64,000 bases of DNA from contig JADHMQ010000005.1 of NCBI GenBank assembly GCA_016779935.1, positions 1 to 64,000 on the forward strand. The letters run 5' to 3'. Origin of the DNA: Flavobacteriales bacterium. GTDB lineage: Bacteria; Bacteroidota; Bacteroidia; Flavobacteriales; UBA7312. Positions 18,271 to 27,673 of the stretch are shown piece by piece. The notes under the pieces are model-generated. The model did no database searches. It was given only the letters and a program-made list of their open reading frames with translations, and had not been told where the DNA came from. Positions within the stretch are counted from its first letter, which is position 1. Each line of letters starts with the position of its first letter. The position numbers were made by a program, and so were the translations under genes.

Positions 18271-19620
18271 TTAATTACTTATCAACTTAGATAACTGATT
18301 AAGATCTAATCCTCCAAAATTGCCAGAACTCATCATTAGAAGGTTTTTGTTTTGCCAGTCTTTTGAAATTAGATAAGCTTCAAGTTCATCAGTACTCGTA
18401 AAAACCTTTAAATCTTTTCTATCAAACGCCTTATGCACTTCATTTATACTTATTTCTTCTAATTTCTTATGCTCTATAGCTTTTTTACTATAGAATACTA
18501 TGGCTTCATCAGGAGTGTCCATACACCCCTTATATTCCTTCAAAAAGGTTTTATTAAGACTGGAAAAGGTATGTAATTCCATACAAGCAATAAGTTTTCG
18601 TTTAGAAAACTGCATTTTCATAGCTGTTGACGTTGCTTTTAGTTTCGATGGTGAGTGTGCGAAATCCTTATACATAGCAGAACTATTATTTTTTCTTACC
18701 AACTCTAATCTTTTATAAGCACCTTTAAAACTTTGAATTGCCTCATAAAATTTTTCTTTACTTAGGCCCAGCTCTTGACATACTAATCGAGCTGCATTCA
18801 TGTTTTGCAAATTATGTTCCCCAAAGACCAATAATGGAATACGGTCATTACCGTCCACTAAGTAGCTTACTCCATTATCAATTTCATGAGGTGGGGTAAC
18901 ATAAGCCTTTAGTCTGCACTCTGATTTTTCATTTGCTAGTTTGTTCAAGACCTCATCAGTTTCACAATAAATCAGTACTTCTTTAACATCCTTTTTAAAT
19001 ATCCTGAATTGCTCAACGTAGTTTTCAAATGTTGGAAATACGTTGATGTGATCCCATGCAATACCACTTAAAACGGCAACATGGGGTTTGTACCAATGAA
19101 ATTTTGGCCTTCTATCAATAGGTGAAGACAAATATTCATCTCCCTCTAAAATTATAATAGGTGCTTCTCGAGTAAGCTTTACCATAGTATCAAAACCCTC
19201 AAGTTGAGCTCCGACCATGTAATCGCAATCTATCTTTGCATAATTAAGAACATGTAAAACCATTGCAGTTATGGACGTTTTACCATGACTTCCTCCAATT
19301 ACGACTCTCTTCTTGTCTTTACTTTGCTCATAAATGTATTCTGGATAAGAAAAAATTGGAATCCCTAATTCTTGAGCTTTTTTCAATTCAGGGTTATCAG
19401 TTCGAGCATGCATTCCAAGAATAATAGCGTCTAGGTCTTCATGGATTTTTTCAGGGAACCAACCCATTTCTTTTGGTAGTAGTCCATGAGCATTTAATCG
19501 ACCTTTTGAAGGTTCAAAAATGGCATCATCTGATCCGCTTACTTCAAAACCTTTATCATGAAGAGCCAAAGCCATATTGTGCATTGCACTCCCTCCAATT
19601 GCGATTAAATGTACTTTCAT
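18271..19620 (-). CDS. mpl: UDP-N-acetylmuramate--peptide ligase Mpl (peptidoglycan recycling)
   Basis: A Mur-ligase family enzyme of 449 residues that attaches recycled murein tripeptide to UDP-MurNAc in the cytoplasm. The N-terminus MKVHLIAIGGSAMHNMALAL and the lack of the MurC-specific region favour Mpl over MurC. The ATP loop is GSHGKTS at 110-116, followed by the Mur-ligase central motif ILEGDEYLSSP and HINVFPTFENY. The C-terminal domain carries YKDFAHSP, the position of the catalytic-domain His. It is monocistronic, convergent with the small membrane protein gene two bases away and divergent from the metallo-hydrolase. Confidence 0.88.
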   Translation of the reverse strand: MKVHLIAIGGSAMHNMALALHDKGFEVSGSDDAIFEPSKGRLNAHGLLPKEMGWFPEKIHEDLDAIILGMHARTDNPELKKAQELGIPIFSYPEYIYEQSKDKKRVVIGGSHGKTSITAMVLHVLNYAKIDCDYMVGAQLEGFDTMVKLTREAPIIILEGDEYLSSPIDRRPKFHWYKPHVAVLSGIAWDHINVFPTFENYVEQFRIFKKDVKEVLIYCETDEVLNKLANEKSECRLKAYVTPPHEIDNGVSYLVDGNDRIPLLVFGEHNLQNMNAARLVCQELGLSKEKFYEAIQSFKGAYKRLELVRKNNSSAMYKDFAHSPSKLKATSTAMKMQFSKRKLIACMELHTFSSLNKTFLKEYKGCMDTPDEAIVFYSKKAIEHKKLEEISINEVHKAFDRKDLKVFTSTDELEAYLISKDWQNKNLLMMSSGNFGGLDLNQLSKLISN

Positions 19621-19666
19621 TGATAAAAAATATTAGAAATGTAAATTATAGATAATTGACATTTTA

Positions 19667-19674
19667 TACATTTG
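19667..19674 (+). promoter_or_regulatory. Putative -7 box (TACATTTG) for the metallo-hydrolase gene
   Basis: Perfect match to TAnnTTTG, 20 bases before the ATG at 19695, in the short spacer between two divergent genes. Confidence 0.4.
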
Positions 19675-19694
19675 AAAAAATTAAACTTTTCAAC

Positions 19695-20534
19695 ATGAAA
19701 GTGTATACAATTGATACGGGTTATTTTAAATTAGATGGCGGCGCTATGTTCGGCGTTGTACCAAAGGTTCTTTGGAGCAAAACAAATCCTGCCGACGAAA
19801 ATAATCTATGTCCTTGGGCAATGCGTTCTCTTCTGATTGAAAATGGTAATCGATTGATTTTAATTGATAATGGGATTGGAGACAAACAAGATGACAAATT
19901 CTTAAGGCATTATTACCTTCATGGAGATGAAAATCTTGAGTCGTCTTTAAAAAATCATGGCTTTTCGCGTGACGACATTACTGATGTTTTTCTAACACAT
20001 TTGCATTTTGATCACTGTGGTGGAAGTGTGAAATGGAATAGAGATAAAAGTAGGTTTGAAATGAATTTCAAAAATGCAAACTACTGGAGTAACAAAGACC
20101 ATTGGCAATGGGCAACTCAGCCAAATAACAGAGAAAAAGCATCTTTCTTGAAAGAGAATATTATCCCAATTGAGGAAAGCGGACATCTGAAATTCGTTGA
20201 AAAAGAAGGTCAGTTATTTGATAGCTTTTCAACTCTTTTCGTCAATGGACATACTGAAGCTCAGATGATACCACACATTCAATACAAAGGAAAGACAGTT
20301 GTATTCGCTGCTGATTTATTACCTAGCACTGGACATATTCCTCTACCCTACGTTATGGGTTATGATACTAAACCATTGGTAACACTTAGTGAAAAGGAAA
20401 AATTCCTAAATGAAGCAGCGGACAACGAATACATAATTTTCTTACAGCATGATAACTATAACGAATGTTGTACCGTTCATAAAACAGAAAAAGGAGTACG
20501 CCTTAAAGACACTTTTAAATTAAGCGACATCTAA
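19695..20534 (+). CDS. Metallo-beta-lactamase-fold hydrolase
   Basis: 279 residues from ATG 19695; an in-frame TTG at 19656 would overlap the promoter box and add residues not expected in the family. The metal-binding motif is THLHFDHCGG (101-110), with further ligands likely in NGHTEAQM and in AADLLP, and a late His in FLQHDNYNECC. The layout (MKVYTIDTGYFKLDGGAMFG at the start) is that of the quorum-quenching-lactonase/AttM-like clade of small-molecule hydrolases common in Flavobacteria, which are often annotated only as MBL-fold. Substrate unknown. No signal peptide; cytoplasmic. Confidence 0.85.
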   Translation: MKVYTIDTGYFKLDGGAMFGVVPKVLWSKTNPADENNLCPWAMRSLLIENGNRLILIDNGIGDKQDDKFLRHYYLHGDENLESSLKNHGFSRDDITDVFLTHLHFDHCGGSVKWNRDKSRFEMNFKNANYWSNKDHWQWATQPNNREKASFLKENIIPIEESGHLKFVEKEGQLFDSFSTLFVNGHTEAQMIPHIQYKGKTVVFAADLLPSTGHIPLPYVMGYDTKPLVTLSEKEKFLNEAADNEYIIFLQHDNYNECCTVHKTEKGVRLKDTFKLSDI

Positions 20535-20572
20535 ATTATGCAACAAAAAAGTTAAGTTTTACGTTATATAGT

Positions 20573-21133
20573 ATGATGGATATAAGGCAACCAAAACGTG
20601 GACAATTTTTAATTTCAGAACCTAATATGCAGGATTTGAATTTTAAGAGATCTGTATTATTACTCACTGAACACAACAACAGCGAGAGTATTGCATTTAT
20701 CCTAAACCAACCCACTAAACTTTTAGTCAACGACTTAATAGACGATTTCCCTAGCTTTAATGCCAAGGTTCATATAGGAGGGCCTGTTGAAAAGAATACT
20801 TTACATTTCATTCACTCACTCGGCGATAAAATTGATCAATCCGTTGCCGTTTCCGAAAACCTTTATTGGAGCGGAAATTTCGAAACTCTAAAAACATTAA
20901 TTCGAAACGGTGAAGTGAAAGAATCAGAGGTTAAGTTTTTCATTGGCTACTCAGGATGGAGCTCAGGTCAATTGGAATATGAATTACAAGAAAATGCTTG
21001 GATTGTAATTAATAGCGATAGTTCTATTGCTCTGAATAACAACGATAAACGTTTGTGGAGAAAGTTCATCAAACAAATGGATAAGGATTTGGCTATTTGG
21101 CATAATATGCCTGACAACCCTGAACTAAATTAG
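20573..21133 (+). CDS. YqgE/AlgH family protein
   Basis: 186 residues covering the entire family. Characteristic segments are PKRGQFLISEPNMQDLNF at the N-terminus, SVLLLTEHN, AFILNQPT, VHIGGPV, and GYSGWSSGQLEYEL. Function unclear; AlgH in Pseudomonas was linked to alginate regulation but the family has no accepted biochemical role. A second ATG three bases downstream is an alternative start. The 3' end overlaps the convergent aminotransferase gene by nine bases. Confidence 0.92.
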   Translation: MMDIRQPKRGQFLISEPNMQDLNFKRSVLLLTEHNNSESIAFILNQPTKLLVNDLIDDFPSFNAKVHIGGPVEKNTLHFIHSLGDKIDQSVAVSENLYWSGNFETLKTLIRNGEVKESEVKFFIGYSGWSSGQLEYELQENAWIVINSDSSIALNNNDKRLWRKFIKQMDKDLAIWHNMPDNPELN

Positions 21134-21928
21134 TGTATTAATAAGAGCTATTACCTCTCTAGTCTTACCGTTTCTATAATCTGATTTAACAGCAAATTCA
21201 CTAACCCAACGAATTCCATTACAGTTAGTCAAAAGAATTTCATCAGCACATTCAATATCTTGAATTTCAAGCGATTTTTCAATTACATCAAAGTGCTCAA
21301 TAATCAAAGCACGCATACAACCCGCAAGTGGACCTTCTGATAATGGTGGTGTTACTAATTGACCACCCTTGACAATAAAAACATTTGAATTCGTTCCCTC
21401 TATTGGTCTATCTAAATTATTTAACAGCAGTAATTCATTAAAGTTACGTTCTCTCTTGCTAATGGAAGCCAAAACATACAGTAAAGCACTTGAACTTTTT
21501 ATATTAGAAATTTCTGATAATGACTTCTTGAACTTTTCATAAATACCTAATTTTAAACCCTCTGATAAAACAAAACAGTCTTGATTAGCAAAAGATGCTT
21601 CTATAATATAAGATGCTGAATTAGTAGAAGGAGTATATAAGCCCCCTTCATTTCTGTAAATGCTTATTCTAGCACTACTGCTTTTCTCAATCTTGTTTTC
21701 TTTTACAAGCTCTTCAACTGAATGAAATAGCTGATCTATTGATATTTCTAAATTTAACTCCAGTTTCTGTAATGAATGTTCAAGCCTTTTTTTATGATTA
21801 TCTCGATTAAAAATTACACCATTAAATACTCTGAGTCGTTCAAATAGACCATCGCCATATAAAAATGAGCGGTTGTTTAAACCTATCTCTATATCCTTAC
21901 AAAGTTTACCGTTATGGTTATATAACAT
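21125..21928 (-). CDS. PLP-dependent class IV aminotransferase (aminodeoxychorismate lyase / branched-chain type)
   Basis: 267 residues of the fold-type IV family. FLYGDGLFERLRVFNG matches the N-terminal motif, KSSSALLYVLASISK holds the likely Schiff-base Lys, and IEGTNSNVFIV with TPPLSEGPLAGCMR are the cofactor-binding signature. Family members convert aminodeoxychorismate to 4-aminobenzoate, or transaminate branched-chain or D-amino acids; PabC-like activity is the best guess because of size, but the sequence does not decide it. It stands alone, convergent with yqgE and divergent from rsmE. Confidence 0.82.
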   Translation of the reverse strand: MLYNHNGKLCKDIEIGLNNRSFLYGDGLFERLRVFNGVIFNRDNHKKRLEHSLQKLELNLEISIDQLFHSVEELVKENKIEKSSSARISIYRNEGGLYTPSTNSASYIIEASFANQDCFVLSEGLKLGIYEKFKKSLSEISNIKSSSALLYVLASISKRERNFNELLLLNNLDRPIEGTNSNVFIVKGGQLVTPPLSEGPLAGCMRALIIEHFDVIEKSLEIQDIECADEILLTNCNGIRWVSEFAVKSDYRNGKTREVIALINTLI

Positions 21929-21990
21929 CAGTTAATTTTAATCTTAAAAACAAAGAAAATAAAATTAAGCTACCAAAGAGTAGTTTTTTA

Positions 21991-21998
21991 TACTTTTG
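21991..21998 (+). promoter_or_regulatory. Putative -7 box (TACTTTTG) eight bases before rsmE
   Basis: Perfect TAnnTTTG match, followed by eight bases and the rsmE ATG, implying a very short or absent 5' leader. Confidence 0.4.
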
Positions 21999-22006
21999 AG
22001 AATAAT

Positions 22007-22708
22007 ATGCAACTCTTTTACACAGCTGATATAAATTCAAACGAATTCACTCTTTCCAAAGAAGAAAGTAAGCACTGTATAATGGTTTTGAGAAAAACTA
22101 TCGGTGATGAGATAAATTTAATCGACGGAAAAGGTGGTTTTTATACGGCAAGAATTACAGATGACAATATAAAGTCATGCAAACTCGAAATAGTAAAAAT
22201 TGAAAATGATTTTGGTAAAAGTAAAACGTACATTCATATAGCTATTGCTCCAACGAAGAGTAATGACAGATTTGAATGGTTTCTTGAAAAAGCCACAGAG
22301 ATTGGTATTAATGAAATCACACCTATCGTTTGTGATAACTCAGAACGTAAGGTTTTAAAACTTGAAAGAATGAATAAAATTCTTATCAGTGCAATGAAGC
22401 AATCAAAACGTGCTTACTTACCAAAACTTAATGATGTGATTTCTTATAAGGCTTTTGTTCAATCAACTTTTGATGAAGACTGCTATATTGCGCACTGTGT
22501 TGAAAGCGAAAAATCACAGCTGAAAGATGTCCTAATTAAAAATAAGAACTCACTAATATTGATTGGTCCTGAAGGAGATTTTTCTACAAATGAGATTCAA
22601 TTGGCTTTAGAAAACAACTTCAAAGCTGTGTCTTTAGGCTCAAGTCGTCTGAGAACCGAAACTGCAGGGATTGTGGCTTGTCATACAATTAACTTAATAA
22701 ATCAATGA
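22007..22708 (+). CDS. rsmE: 16S rRNA (uracil-1498-N3)-methyltransferase RsmE
   Basis: 233 residues of the SPOUT methyltransferase class, acting on 16S rRNA in the 30S subunit. An N-terminal PUA-like domain (to about 75) is followed by the catalytic domain with RFEWFLEKATEIGINEITPI, the SAM-binding knot LIGPEGDFSTNEI and LGSSRLRTETAGI. These are the two hallmarks of RsmE. The stop overlaps the next gene by four bases (ATGA), so the DUF4159 protein is probably co-expressed, as is usual in this phylum. Confidence 0.95.
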   Translation: MQLFYTADINSNEFTLSKEESKHCIMVLRKTIGDEINLIDGKGGFYTARITDDNIKSCKLEIVKIENDFGKSKTYIHIAIAPTKSNDRFEWFLEKATEIGINEITPIVCDNSERKVLKLERMNKILISAMKQSKRAYLPKLNDVISYKAFVQSTFDEDCYIAHCVESEKSQLKDVLIKNKNSLILIGPEGDFSTNEIQLALENNFKAVSLGSSRLRTETAGIVACHTINLINQ

Positions 22709-23358
22709 GAATAGTCCTTTACATTTTTAGCCTTACACTCCTATTTAGCTTTGTGTCTCCATCTTATAAAATAGCTGTTCTTAAATATAATGGTGGTGGT
22801 GACTGGTATTCTAACCCTACTGCTTTAACAAACCTAATTCAATTCTGCAACGATAGGCTTGGAACAAATATGGACAGTCAGTACGATATAGTAGAGGTCG
22901 GAAATCAAGCAATATTCAATTATCCATTTATTCATATGACTGGACATGGAAACGTAGTGTTCTCTACAGCAGATAGTGAAAACCTAAGAAATTACCTCAT
23001 AGGTGGTGGCTTTTTACATATTGATGATAATTATGGCATGGATAAGTTTGTAAGGCCAGAAATGAAGAAAGTTTTTCCTGAAAGTGAATTTGTAGAACTC
23101 CCAATCAACCACCCTATTTACAATCAAGAATTTAGCTTCAAAAATGGATTACCAAAAATTCATAAGCACGATGAAAAACCCTCTCAAGGATTCGGGCTAT
23201 TTTATGAAGGTAGAATGGTTTGTTTTTACTCCTATGAAAGTGACTTAGGTGATGGATGGGAAGATGCAGAGGTACACAATGACAGTCAAGAGACAAGGCT
23301 TAAAGCCTTGAAGATGGGTGCAAACATCATCGACTTTGTATTTTCTAATCAAAACTAA
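22705..23358 (+). CDS. DUF4159 domain protein
   Basis: 217 residues with an N-terminal signal peptide (MRIVLYIFSLTLLFSFVSPS). The family core is visible: LKYNGGGDWYSNPTALTNL, YPFIHMTGHGNV, GGGFLHIDDNYGMDKFVRPE, ELPINHPIYN and KIHKHDEKPSQGFGLFYEGR. DUF4159 resembles a glutamine-amidotransferase-like fold but lacks a demonstrated activity. Location is expected to be periplasmic. It is coupled to rsmE and is followed after 12 bases by a permease gene. Confidence 0.88.
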   Translation: MRIVLYIFSLTLLFSFVSPSYKIAVLKYNGGGDWYSNPTALTNLIQFCNDRLGTNMDSQYDIVEVGNQAIFNYPFIHMTGHGNVVFSTADSENLRNYLIGGGFLHIDDNYGMDKFVRPEMKKVFPESEFVELPINHPIYNQEFSFKNGLPKIHKHDEKPSQGFGLFYEGRMVCFYSYESDLGDGWEDAEVHNDSQETRLKALKMGANIIDFVFSNQN

Positions 23359-23370
23359 TACATTAGTATA

Positions 23371-24453
23371 ATGAACCAGAACATAAAAAATACACTTACA
23401 ATTATTGGTATTATTCTTGGATTAATATTAATCGTTTATCTCAATACAATAGTGGCATATATTTTGGTATCGGTTGTTTTGGCTCTTATTGGGCGGCCTG
23501 TGATGAAAGGACTTTCACTTTTAAAAATTAAGGGCAAATCACTACCAAGAACATTCAATAGTTTCGTTACCTTATTTCTGTTAGTCATATTTTTCTTTAG
23601 CATCTTTTCACTATTCACACCTCTTATCATTGAAGAAGCAAGAATCATATCATCCATTGACTTTGAGGCCGTTTCTTTAGAGTTGGAAGCCCCAATAAAT
23701 GATTTAGATATTTGGCTTAAAGAATATCATTTCTTAAGCGCTGAATCCTCTGTTGATAATGAAATCTTTAAATTAATTAGTTTGACAAAAGTCAAATCTA
23801 TTTTTAACTCGGCATTGGGTATTTTGGGTAATAGTCTAATCGCTTTATTCTCTATTTTATTCATTACCTTTTTCTTCTTAAAAGAGAAAGACCTATTTAA
23901 CAATTTCATTCTTACTGTAGTACCAACAAGTAAAAGCAATCAACTTTCCAATGCCCTTAAGAATGCAAAACGCTTATTAAGTCGTTATTTTATCGGTGTC
24001 ATTATTCAAATATTTACCATAACTATTATTGTTAGCCTAGGATTGAGTATCCTTGGTATTAAAAATGCCATTCTAATAGGCTTTTTAGCAGGCTTGATAA
24101 ATGTAATCCCATACATAGGTCCTATCATTGGTGCATTGATTGGTGTAATTATTGGTATATCTACAAATCTTGAACTAGACTTTTACACTCAAATGATACC
24201 ACTAATCATAAAAATCTGTGTGGTATTCGGAAGTATGCAGCTTATTGATAATTTTATTCTTCAGCCAATCATATTTTCTAATAGTGTAAAAGCACACCCT
24301 CTAGAAATTTTCCTAGTAGTTATTTCTGCAGGAACAATTTGGGGAATTACTGGTATGATTATTGCCATTCCTTTTTACACCTTTTTTAGAGTAATTGCTA
24401 AAGAATTTTTAAACGAGTTCAAAATTATTAAGGAACTGACTAAAAATATTTAA
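23371..24453 (+). CDS. AI-2E family transporter (PerM-like permease)
   Basis: 360 residues with about eight hydrophobic segments and the family signature GLINVIPYIGPIIGALIG near residue 245, plus DNFILQPIIFSNSVKAHP. Members have been linked to export of small molecules, sodium/proton exchange or lipid handling; the AI-2 name is historical and the substrate here is unknown. The gene lies in the rsmE-DUF4159 unit. Its TAA stop overlaps the upstream extension of the next reading frame. Confidence 0.88.
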   Translation: MNQNIKNTLTIIGIILGLILIVYLNTIVAYILVSVVLALIGRPVMKGLSLLKIKGKSLPRTFNSFVTLFLLVIFFFSIFSLFTPLIIEEARIISSIDFEAVSLELEAPINDLDIWLKEYHFLSAESSVDNEIFKLISLTKVKSIFNSALGILGNSLIALFSILFITFFFLKEKDLFNNFILTVVPTSKSNQLSNALKNAKRLLSRYFIGVIIQIFTITIIVSLGLSILGIKNAILIGFLAGLINVIPYIGPIIGALIGVIIGISTNLELDFYTQMIPLIIKICVVFGSMQLIDNFILQPIIFSNSVKAHPLEIFLVVISAGTIWGITGMIIAIPFYTFFRVIAKEFLNEFKIIKELTKNI

Positions 24454-24547
24454 ACTGTCCGATTTACTAGAGAAATATTCCTTTTTACGACAATCGTCTT
24501 GGATTGATTTTGTTTCCAAAAACTACACCAATTCCATTGATAAAATA

Positions 24548-25645
24548 GTGTTTTCTATTTCCAAGCAAAAAGATATAGATAAATCTGTATTTGCCAACCA
24601 ACTTCATGGAAAACGCATTGCTCTTTCAAAAATTCCGTCATGGCATAATCAAAAGAACATAGTTTATCCTTCTAAAATCAGTATGGAGCAATGTTCGTCA
24701 GAGTTCACGGCAAAGTATAAATCCACACTAGTAAAAGGCAAATCATTCATTGATTTAACTGGAGGCTTTGGTGTGGATTCTTTTTTTATTAGTAAATCTT
24801 TCGAAGGTGGCATTCATTGTGAAATGGATACTGAATTACAATATATAGTTCAACACAATTTCAAGCAACTATCAGCAGATATACATTCCATTAAAACTGA
24901 TGGAATTGACTACCTCAACACATCAAATGATAAGTTTGACCTCATATATATTGACCCCTCGAGAAGAAACTCTTCTAAACAAAAAGTTATTCAACTAAAA
25001 GATTACACTCCAAATATTCTTGAGCACCTCGACTTACTGCTTTCAAAAGGAAAAATGGTATTGTTAAAAACAGCTCCTTTACTTGATATTAAACAAGTAT
25101 TGAATCAAATCTCTGATATCAAAGAAGTTCATGTAGTAGCAGTAAATAATGAATGTAAAGAACTACTATTTCTATTAGAACAAGATAATGAAGGTTATAT
25201 CAAAATACAGTGTACTGATTTAACAAAACAGATATCTTTTGAATTCAACCTTGAAGATGAAAATGAAAAATGTTCTTACTCCACCCCTCTTAAATACATT
25301 TATGAGCCTAATGTGAGCATTTTAAAAGCAGGAGCCTTCAATTCTATAGCGAATCAATTTAATCTTAAAAAAATTCATAAGAATAGTCATTTATACACTT
25401 CAGATCTTATAATTAATGATTTTCCAGGTAGAATGTTCAAATTAAAACATATTTCAAGCCTCTCTAAAAAAGATATTTTACCACTTTTAAAAGATAAAAA
25501 AGCCAATATTACTAGACGAAATTTCCCTTTGACAGTAAATGATATTCGTAAAAAAATTGGAATTAAAGATGGTGGGAGTAATTATTTATTTGCCACCACT
25601 CTAATTGATGAAAAAAAGAAGGTTCTGATTTGTGAGAAAATCTAA
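24548..25645 (+). CDS. THUMP-like domain class I SAM-dependent methyltransferase (N-terminus uncertain)
   Basis: 365 residues from the first normal start codon, GTG at 24548. The SAM site is FIDLTGGFGVDS, the acceptor motif is YIDPSRRN, and the C-terminal THUMP-like domain holds ITRRNFPLTVNDIRKKIGIKDGG. Family members are uncharacterised, probably RNA methyltransferases, and frequent in Bacteroidota. The same frame is open without ATG, GTG or TTG back to 24440 and reads KLSDLLEKYSFLRQ, which looks like genuine protein of the kind found at the start of relatives. The true start may therefore be a rare codon near 24446-24455 overlapping the permease stop. Convergent with hutH; stops overlap in CTAA. 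Confidence 0.82.
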   Translation: MFSISKQKDIDKSVFANQLHGKRIALSKIPSWHNQKNIVYPSKISMEQCSSEFTAKYKSTLVKGKSFIDLTGGFGVDSFFISKSFEGGIHCEMDTELQYIVQHNFKQLSADIHSIKTDGIDYLNTSNDKFDLIYIDPSRRNSSKQKVIQLKDYTPNILEHLDLLLSKGKMVLLKTAPLLDIKQVLNQISDIKEVHVVAVNNECKELLFLLEQDNEGYIKIQCTDLTKQISFEFNLEDENEKCSYSTPLKYIYEPNVSILKAGAFNSIANQFNLKKIHKNSHLYTSDLIINDFPGRMFKLKHISSLSKKDILPLLKDKKANITRRNFPLTVNDIRKKIGIKDGGSNYLFATTLIDEKKKVLICEKI

Positions 25646-27135
25646 AAAAGAATATCCTCTTCAATACCCAAAGACTGAATAAAACCTAAGGACTTTTTCA
25701 TACGTTCATGCATAATGTCGTCATTTTCAACAATAGGTACATCTTCTCTAAATGTCGTCATTAAGTTTTCAATAAATGATGATGATTTTGATGTTCTAAA
25801 AGACAATGCTTGAGAAGCCGTCATCAACTCAATACTTAAAATTCTTTCAGTATTTTCTATAACTCTAAGTAGTTTAGTCGCTGAATTGGCTCCCATACTT
25901 ACATGGTCTTCTTGTCCATTTGAAGAGACTATACTATCTACAGAGGCTGGAGTACATAATTGTTTGTTTTGACTAGCAATACTTGCCGCAGTATATTGCG
26001 GAATCATGAAACCTGAATTAAGACCTGGATTCTTAACAAGGTATGGGGGCAAATCTCTCTGCCCAGAGATCAATAAATATGTTCTTCTTTCTGAAATAGC
26101 ACCTAATTCAGAGATTGCTATTGCCATATAGTCCATCGTCAATGCTAGAGGTTGTCCATGAAAATTACCAGCTGAAATGACTTCATCTTCATTTACAAAT
26201 ACATTAGGATTGTCGGTTACGGAATTCATCTCCGTAACTACCGTATTCTCAACATGTCGAAGAGCATCTTTGGTAGCACCATGAACTTGCGGAATACATC
26301 TGAACGAATAAGGGTCTTGTACGTTAGTCTTAGGCTGTTCTATCAACTCACTTTCTGACAGAAATTCAGAGACATTTTTGGCAGTATCTAATTGCCCTTT
26401 ATGAGGTCGTATATAGTGTACTAATGCATTAAATGGCTCTATACGTCCGTCAAAACTATCAAGTGATGTTGCACCTATTAAATCAGCTAGATATGAAATT
26501 TTATACGCTCTTAACAAACATTCTACTGCATAGGCATTCATGAACTGCGTACCATTAAGCAGTGCCAAACCTTCTTTAGACTTCAAAGAAACTGGCTTCC
26601 AATCCATTTTTTCTAAAACGACAGATGAGTCTTGCTTCTTACCCTCAAAGTATACTTCTCCCAAACCTAAGAGAGGTAAAGAAAGGTGAGCTAAAGGTGC
26701 TAAATCACCAGACGCTCCTAATGAGCCTTGCTGAAAAACAATAGGAAGAATATCGTTATTGTAAAAGTCTACCAAACGTTGAACCGTTTCCACTTGTACA
26801 CCAGAATGACCGTAAGACAATGATTTTATCTTAAGGAATAGCATTAACTTAACAATATTGCAAGGGACTTCTTCTCCGAAGCCGCAAGCATGTGATAATA
26901 CCAAATTGATTTGAAGTTGACTTAAGTCTTCCTGAGAGATTGGCTCATTGCACAATGATCCAAAACCCGTATTTACTCCGTAAATGGGTTGTTTGTCATT
27001 TGATTTGGAATCAAGATAATCTCTACATTTTTGAATTTTATCAATAACATCTTGTGAAAGCACCAATAATTCTTGATTATGAATTATTTGATGAATTTCT
27101 TTCAGAGATAAATGTCTGTTACTGATTTCGTGCAT
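25642..27135 (-). CDS. hutH: Histidine ammonia-lyase HutH
   Basis: Removes ammonia from L-histidine to give urocanate, the first step of histidine degradation, in the cytoplasm. 497 residues, the normal size. The self-forming MIO prosthetic group derives from ASG at residues 141-143 in GSLGASGDLAPLAH. YGVNTGFGSL (52-61) supplies the catalytic Tyr, and NFHGQPLALTMD and GQEDHVSMG are further active-site segments. The gene lies directly after aroK (six bases) in a minus-strand unit, 10 kb away from hutI and ftcD; urocanase is not found in the window. Tyrosine ammonia-lyase is closely related, but the length and context support HutH. Confidence 0.92.
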   Translation of the reverse strand: MHEISNRHLSLKEIHQIIHNQELLVLSQDVIDKIQKCRDYLDSKSNDKQPIYGVNTGFGSLCNEPISQEDLSQLQINLVLSHACGFGEEVPCNIVKLMLFLKIKSLSYGHSGVQVETVQRLVDFYNNDILPIVFQQGSLGASGDLAPLAHLSLPLLGLGEVYFEGKKQDSSVVLEKMDWKPVSLKSKEGLALLNGTQFMNAYAVECLLRAYKISYLADLIGATSLDSFDGRIEPFNALVHYIRPHKGQLDTAKNVSEFLSESELIEQPKTNVQDPYSFRCIPQVHGATKDALRHVENTVVTEMNSVTDNPNVFVNEDEVISAGNFHGQPLALTMDYMAIAISELGAISERRTYLLISGQRDLPPYLVKNPGLNSGFMIPQYTAASIASQNKQLCTPASVDSIVSSNGQEDHVSMGANSATKLLRVIENTERILSIELMTASQALSFRTSKSSSFIENLMTTFREDVPIVENDDIMHERMKKSLGFIQSLGIEEDILF

Positions 27136-27141
27136 CGCATT

Positions 27142-27645
27142 CTATTCTTCTAAGCAATATTCCTGTAGCTTTTTTGCATTTAGGTTATAGCCTGTAACTA
27201 CCTTTTGAGCCTTGTGATAAAAACCTTCTCGTTCTCTTAGTGTTTTGTACACATAATCTAGTAATTCTTCACCTTCAAGTCCTTCAATAAGAGGTCTTAA
27301 TACAGCTGACTTCTGCAATCTTGGGATTAACGCTTTTGGATGCATATTTATATACACTGTCATTCCATATTCGTTCATCTGCTCCATATTATCAAAATGA
27401 CATGGAGTACCACCACCAGTTGAAATAACAGTATCTTCTGTATCAATAACTCTGTGAAGATATAATCGCTCTAATTTTCTAAAATAATCTTCGCCATCCT
27501 CATCGAATATTTCTTTGATTGTTCGGCCTTCTTGCTCCTCAATATATTTATCAAGGTCAATAAAGTCGTGTTTTAAGTTATATGCAAGTTTTTGCCCTAA
27601 GGTACTTTTTCCGCTACCCATGTAGCCTACTAAGAAAATGGTCAT
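27142..27645 (-). CDS. aroK: Shikimate kinase AroK
   Basis: 167 residues. Phosphorylates shikimate in the chorismate pathway. The P-loop is GYMGSGKST at 7-15, shikimate-binding residues lie in DLDKYIEE and in STGGGTPC, and the lid Arg is in SAVLRPL. It sits between an SDR gene (28 bases upstream) and hutH (six bases downstream). Chorismate synthase is encoded 9 kb away. Confidence in family is high; whether the enzyme also serves another small substrate cannot be seen. Confidence 0.93.
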   Translation of the reverse strand: MTIFLVGYMGSGKSTLGQKLAYNLKHDFIDLDKYIEEQEGRTIKEIFDEDGEDYFRKLERLYLHRVIDTEDTVISTGGGTPCHFDNMEQMNEYGMTVYINMHPKALIPRLQKSAVLRPLIEGLEGEELLDYVYKTLREREGFYHKAQKVVTGYNLNAKKLQEYCLEE

Positions 27646-27673
27646 TATAGAATTATTTTAAGGTTTGTAAGGA

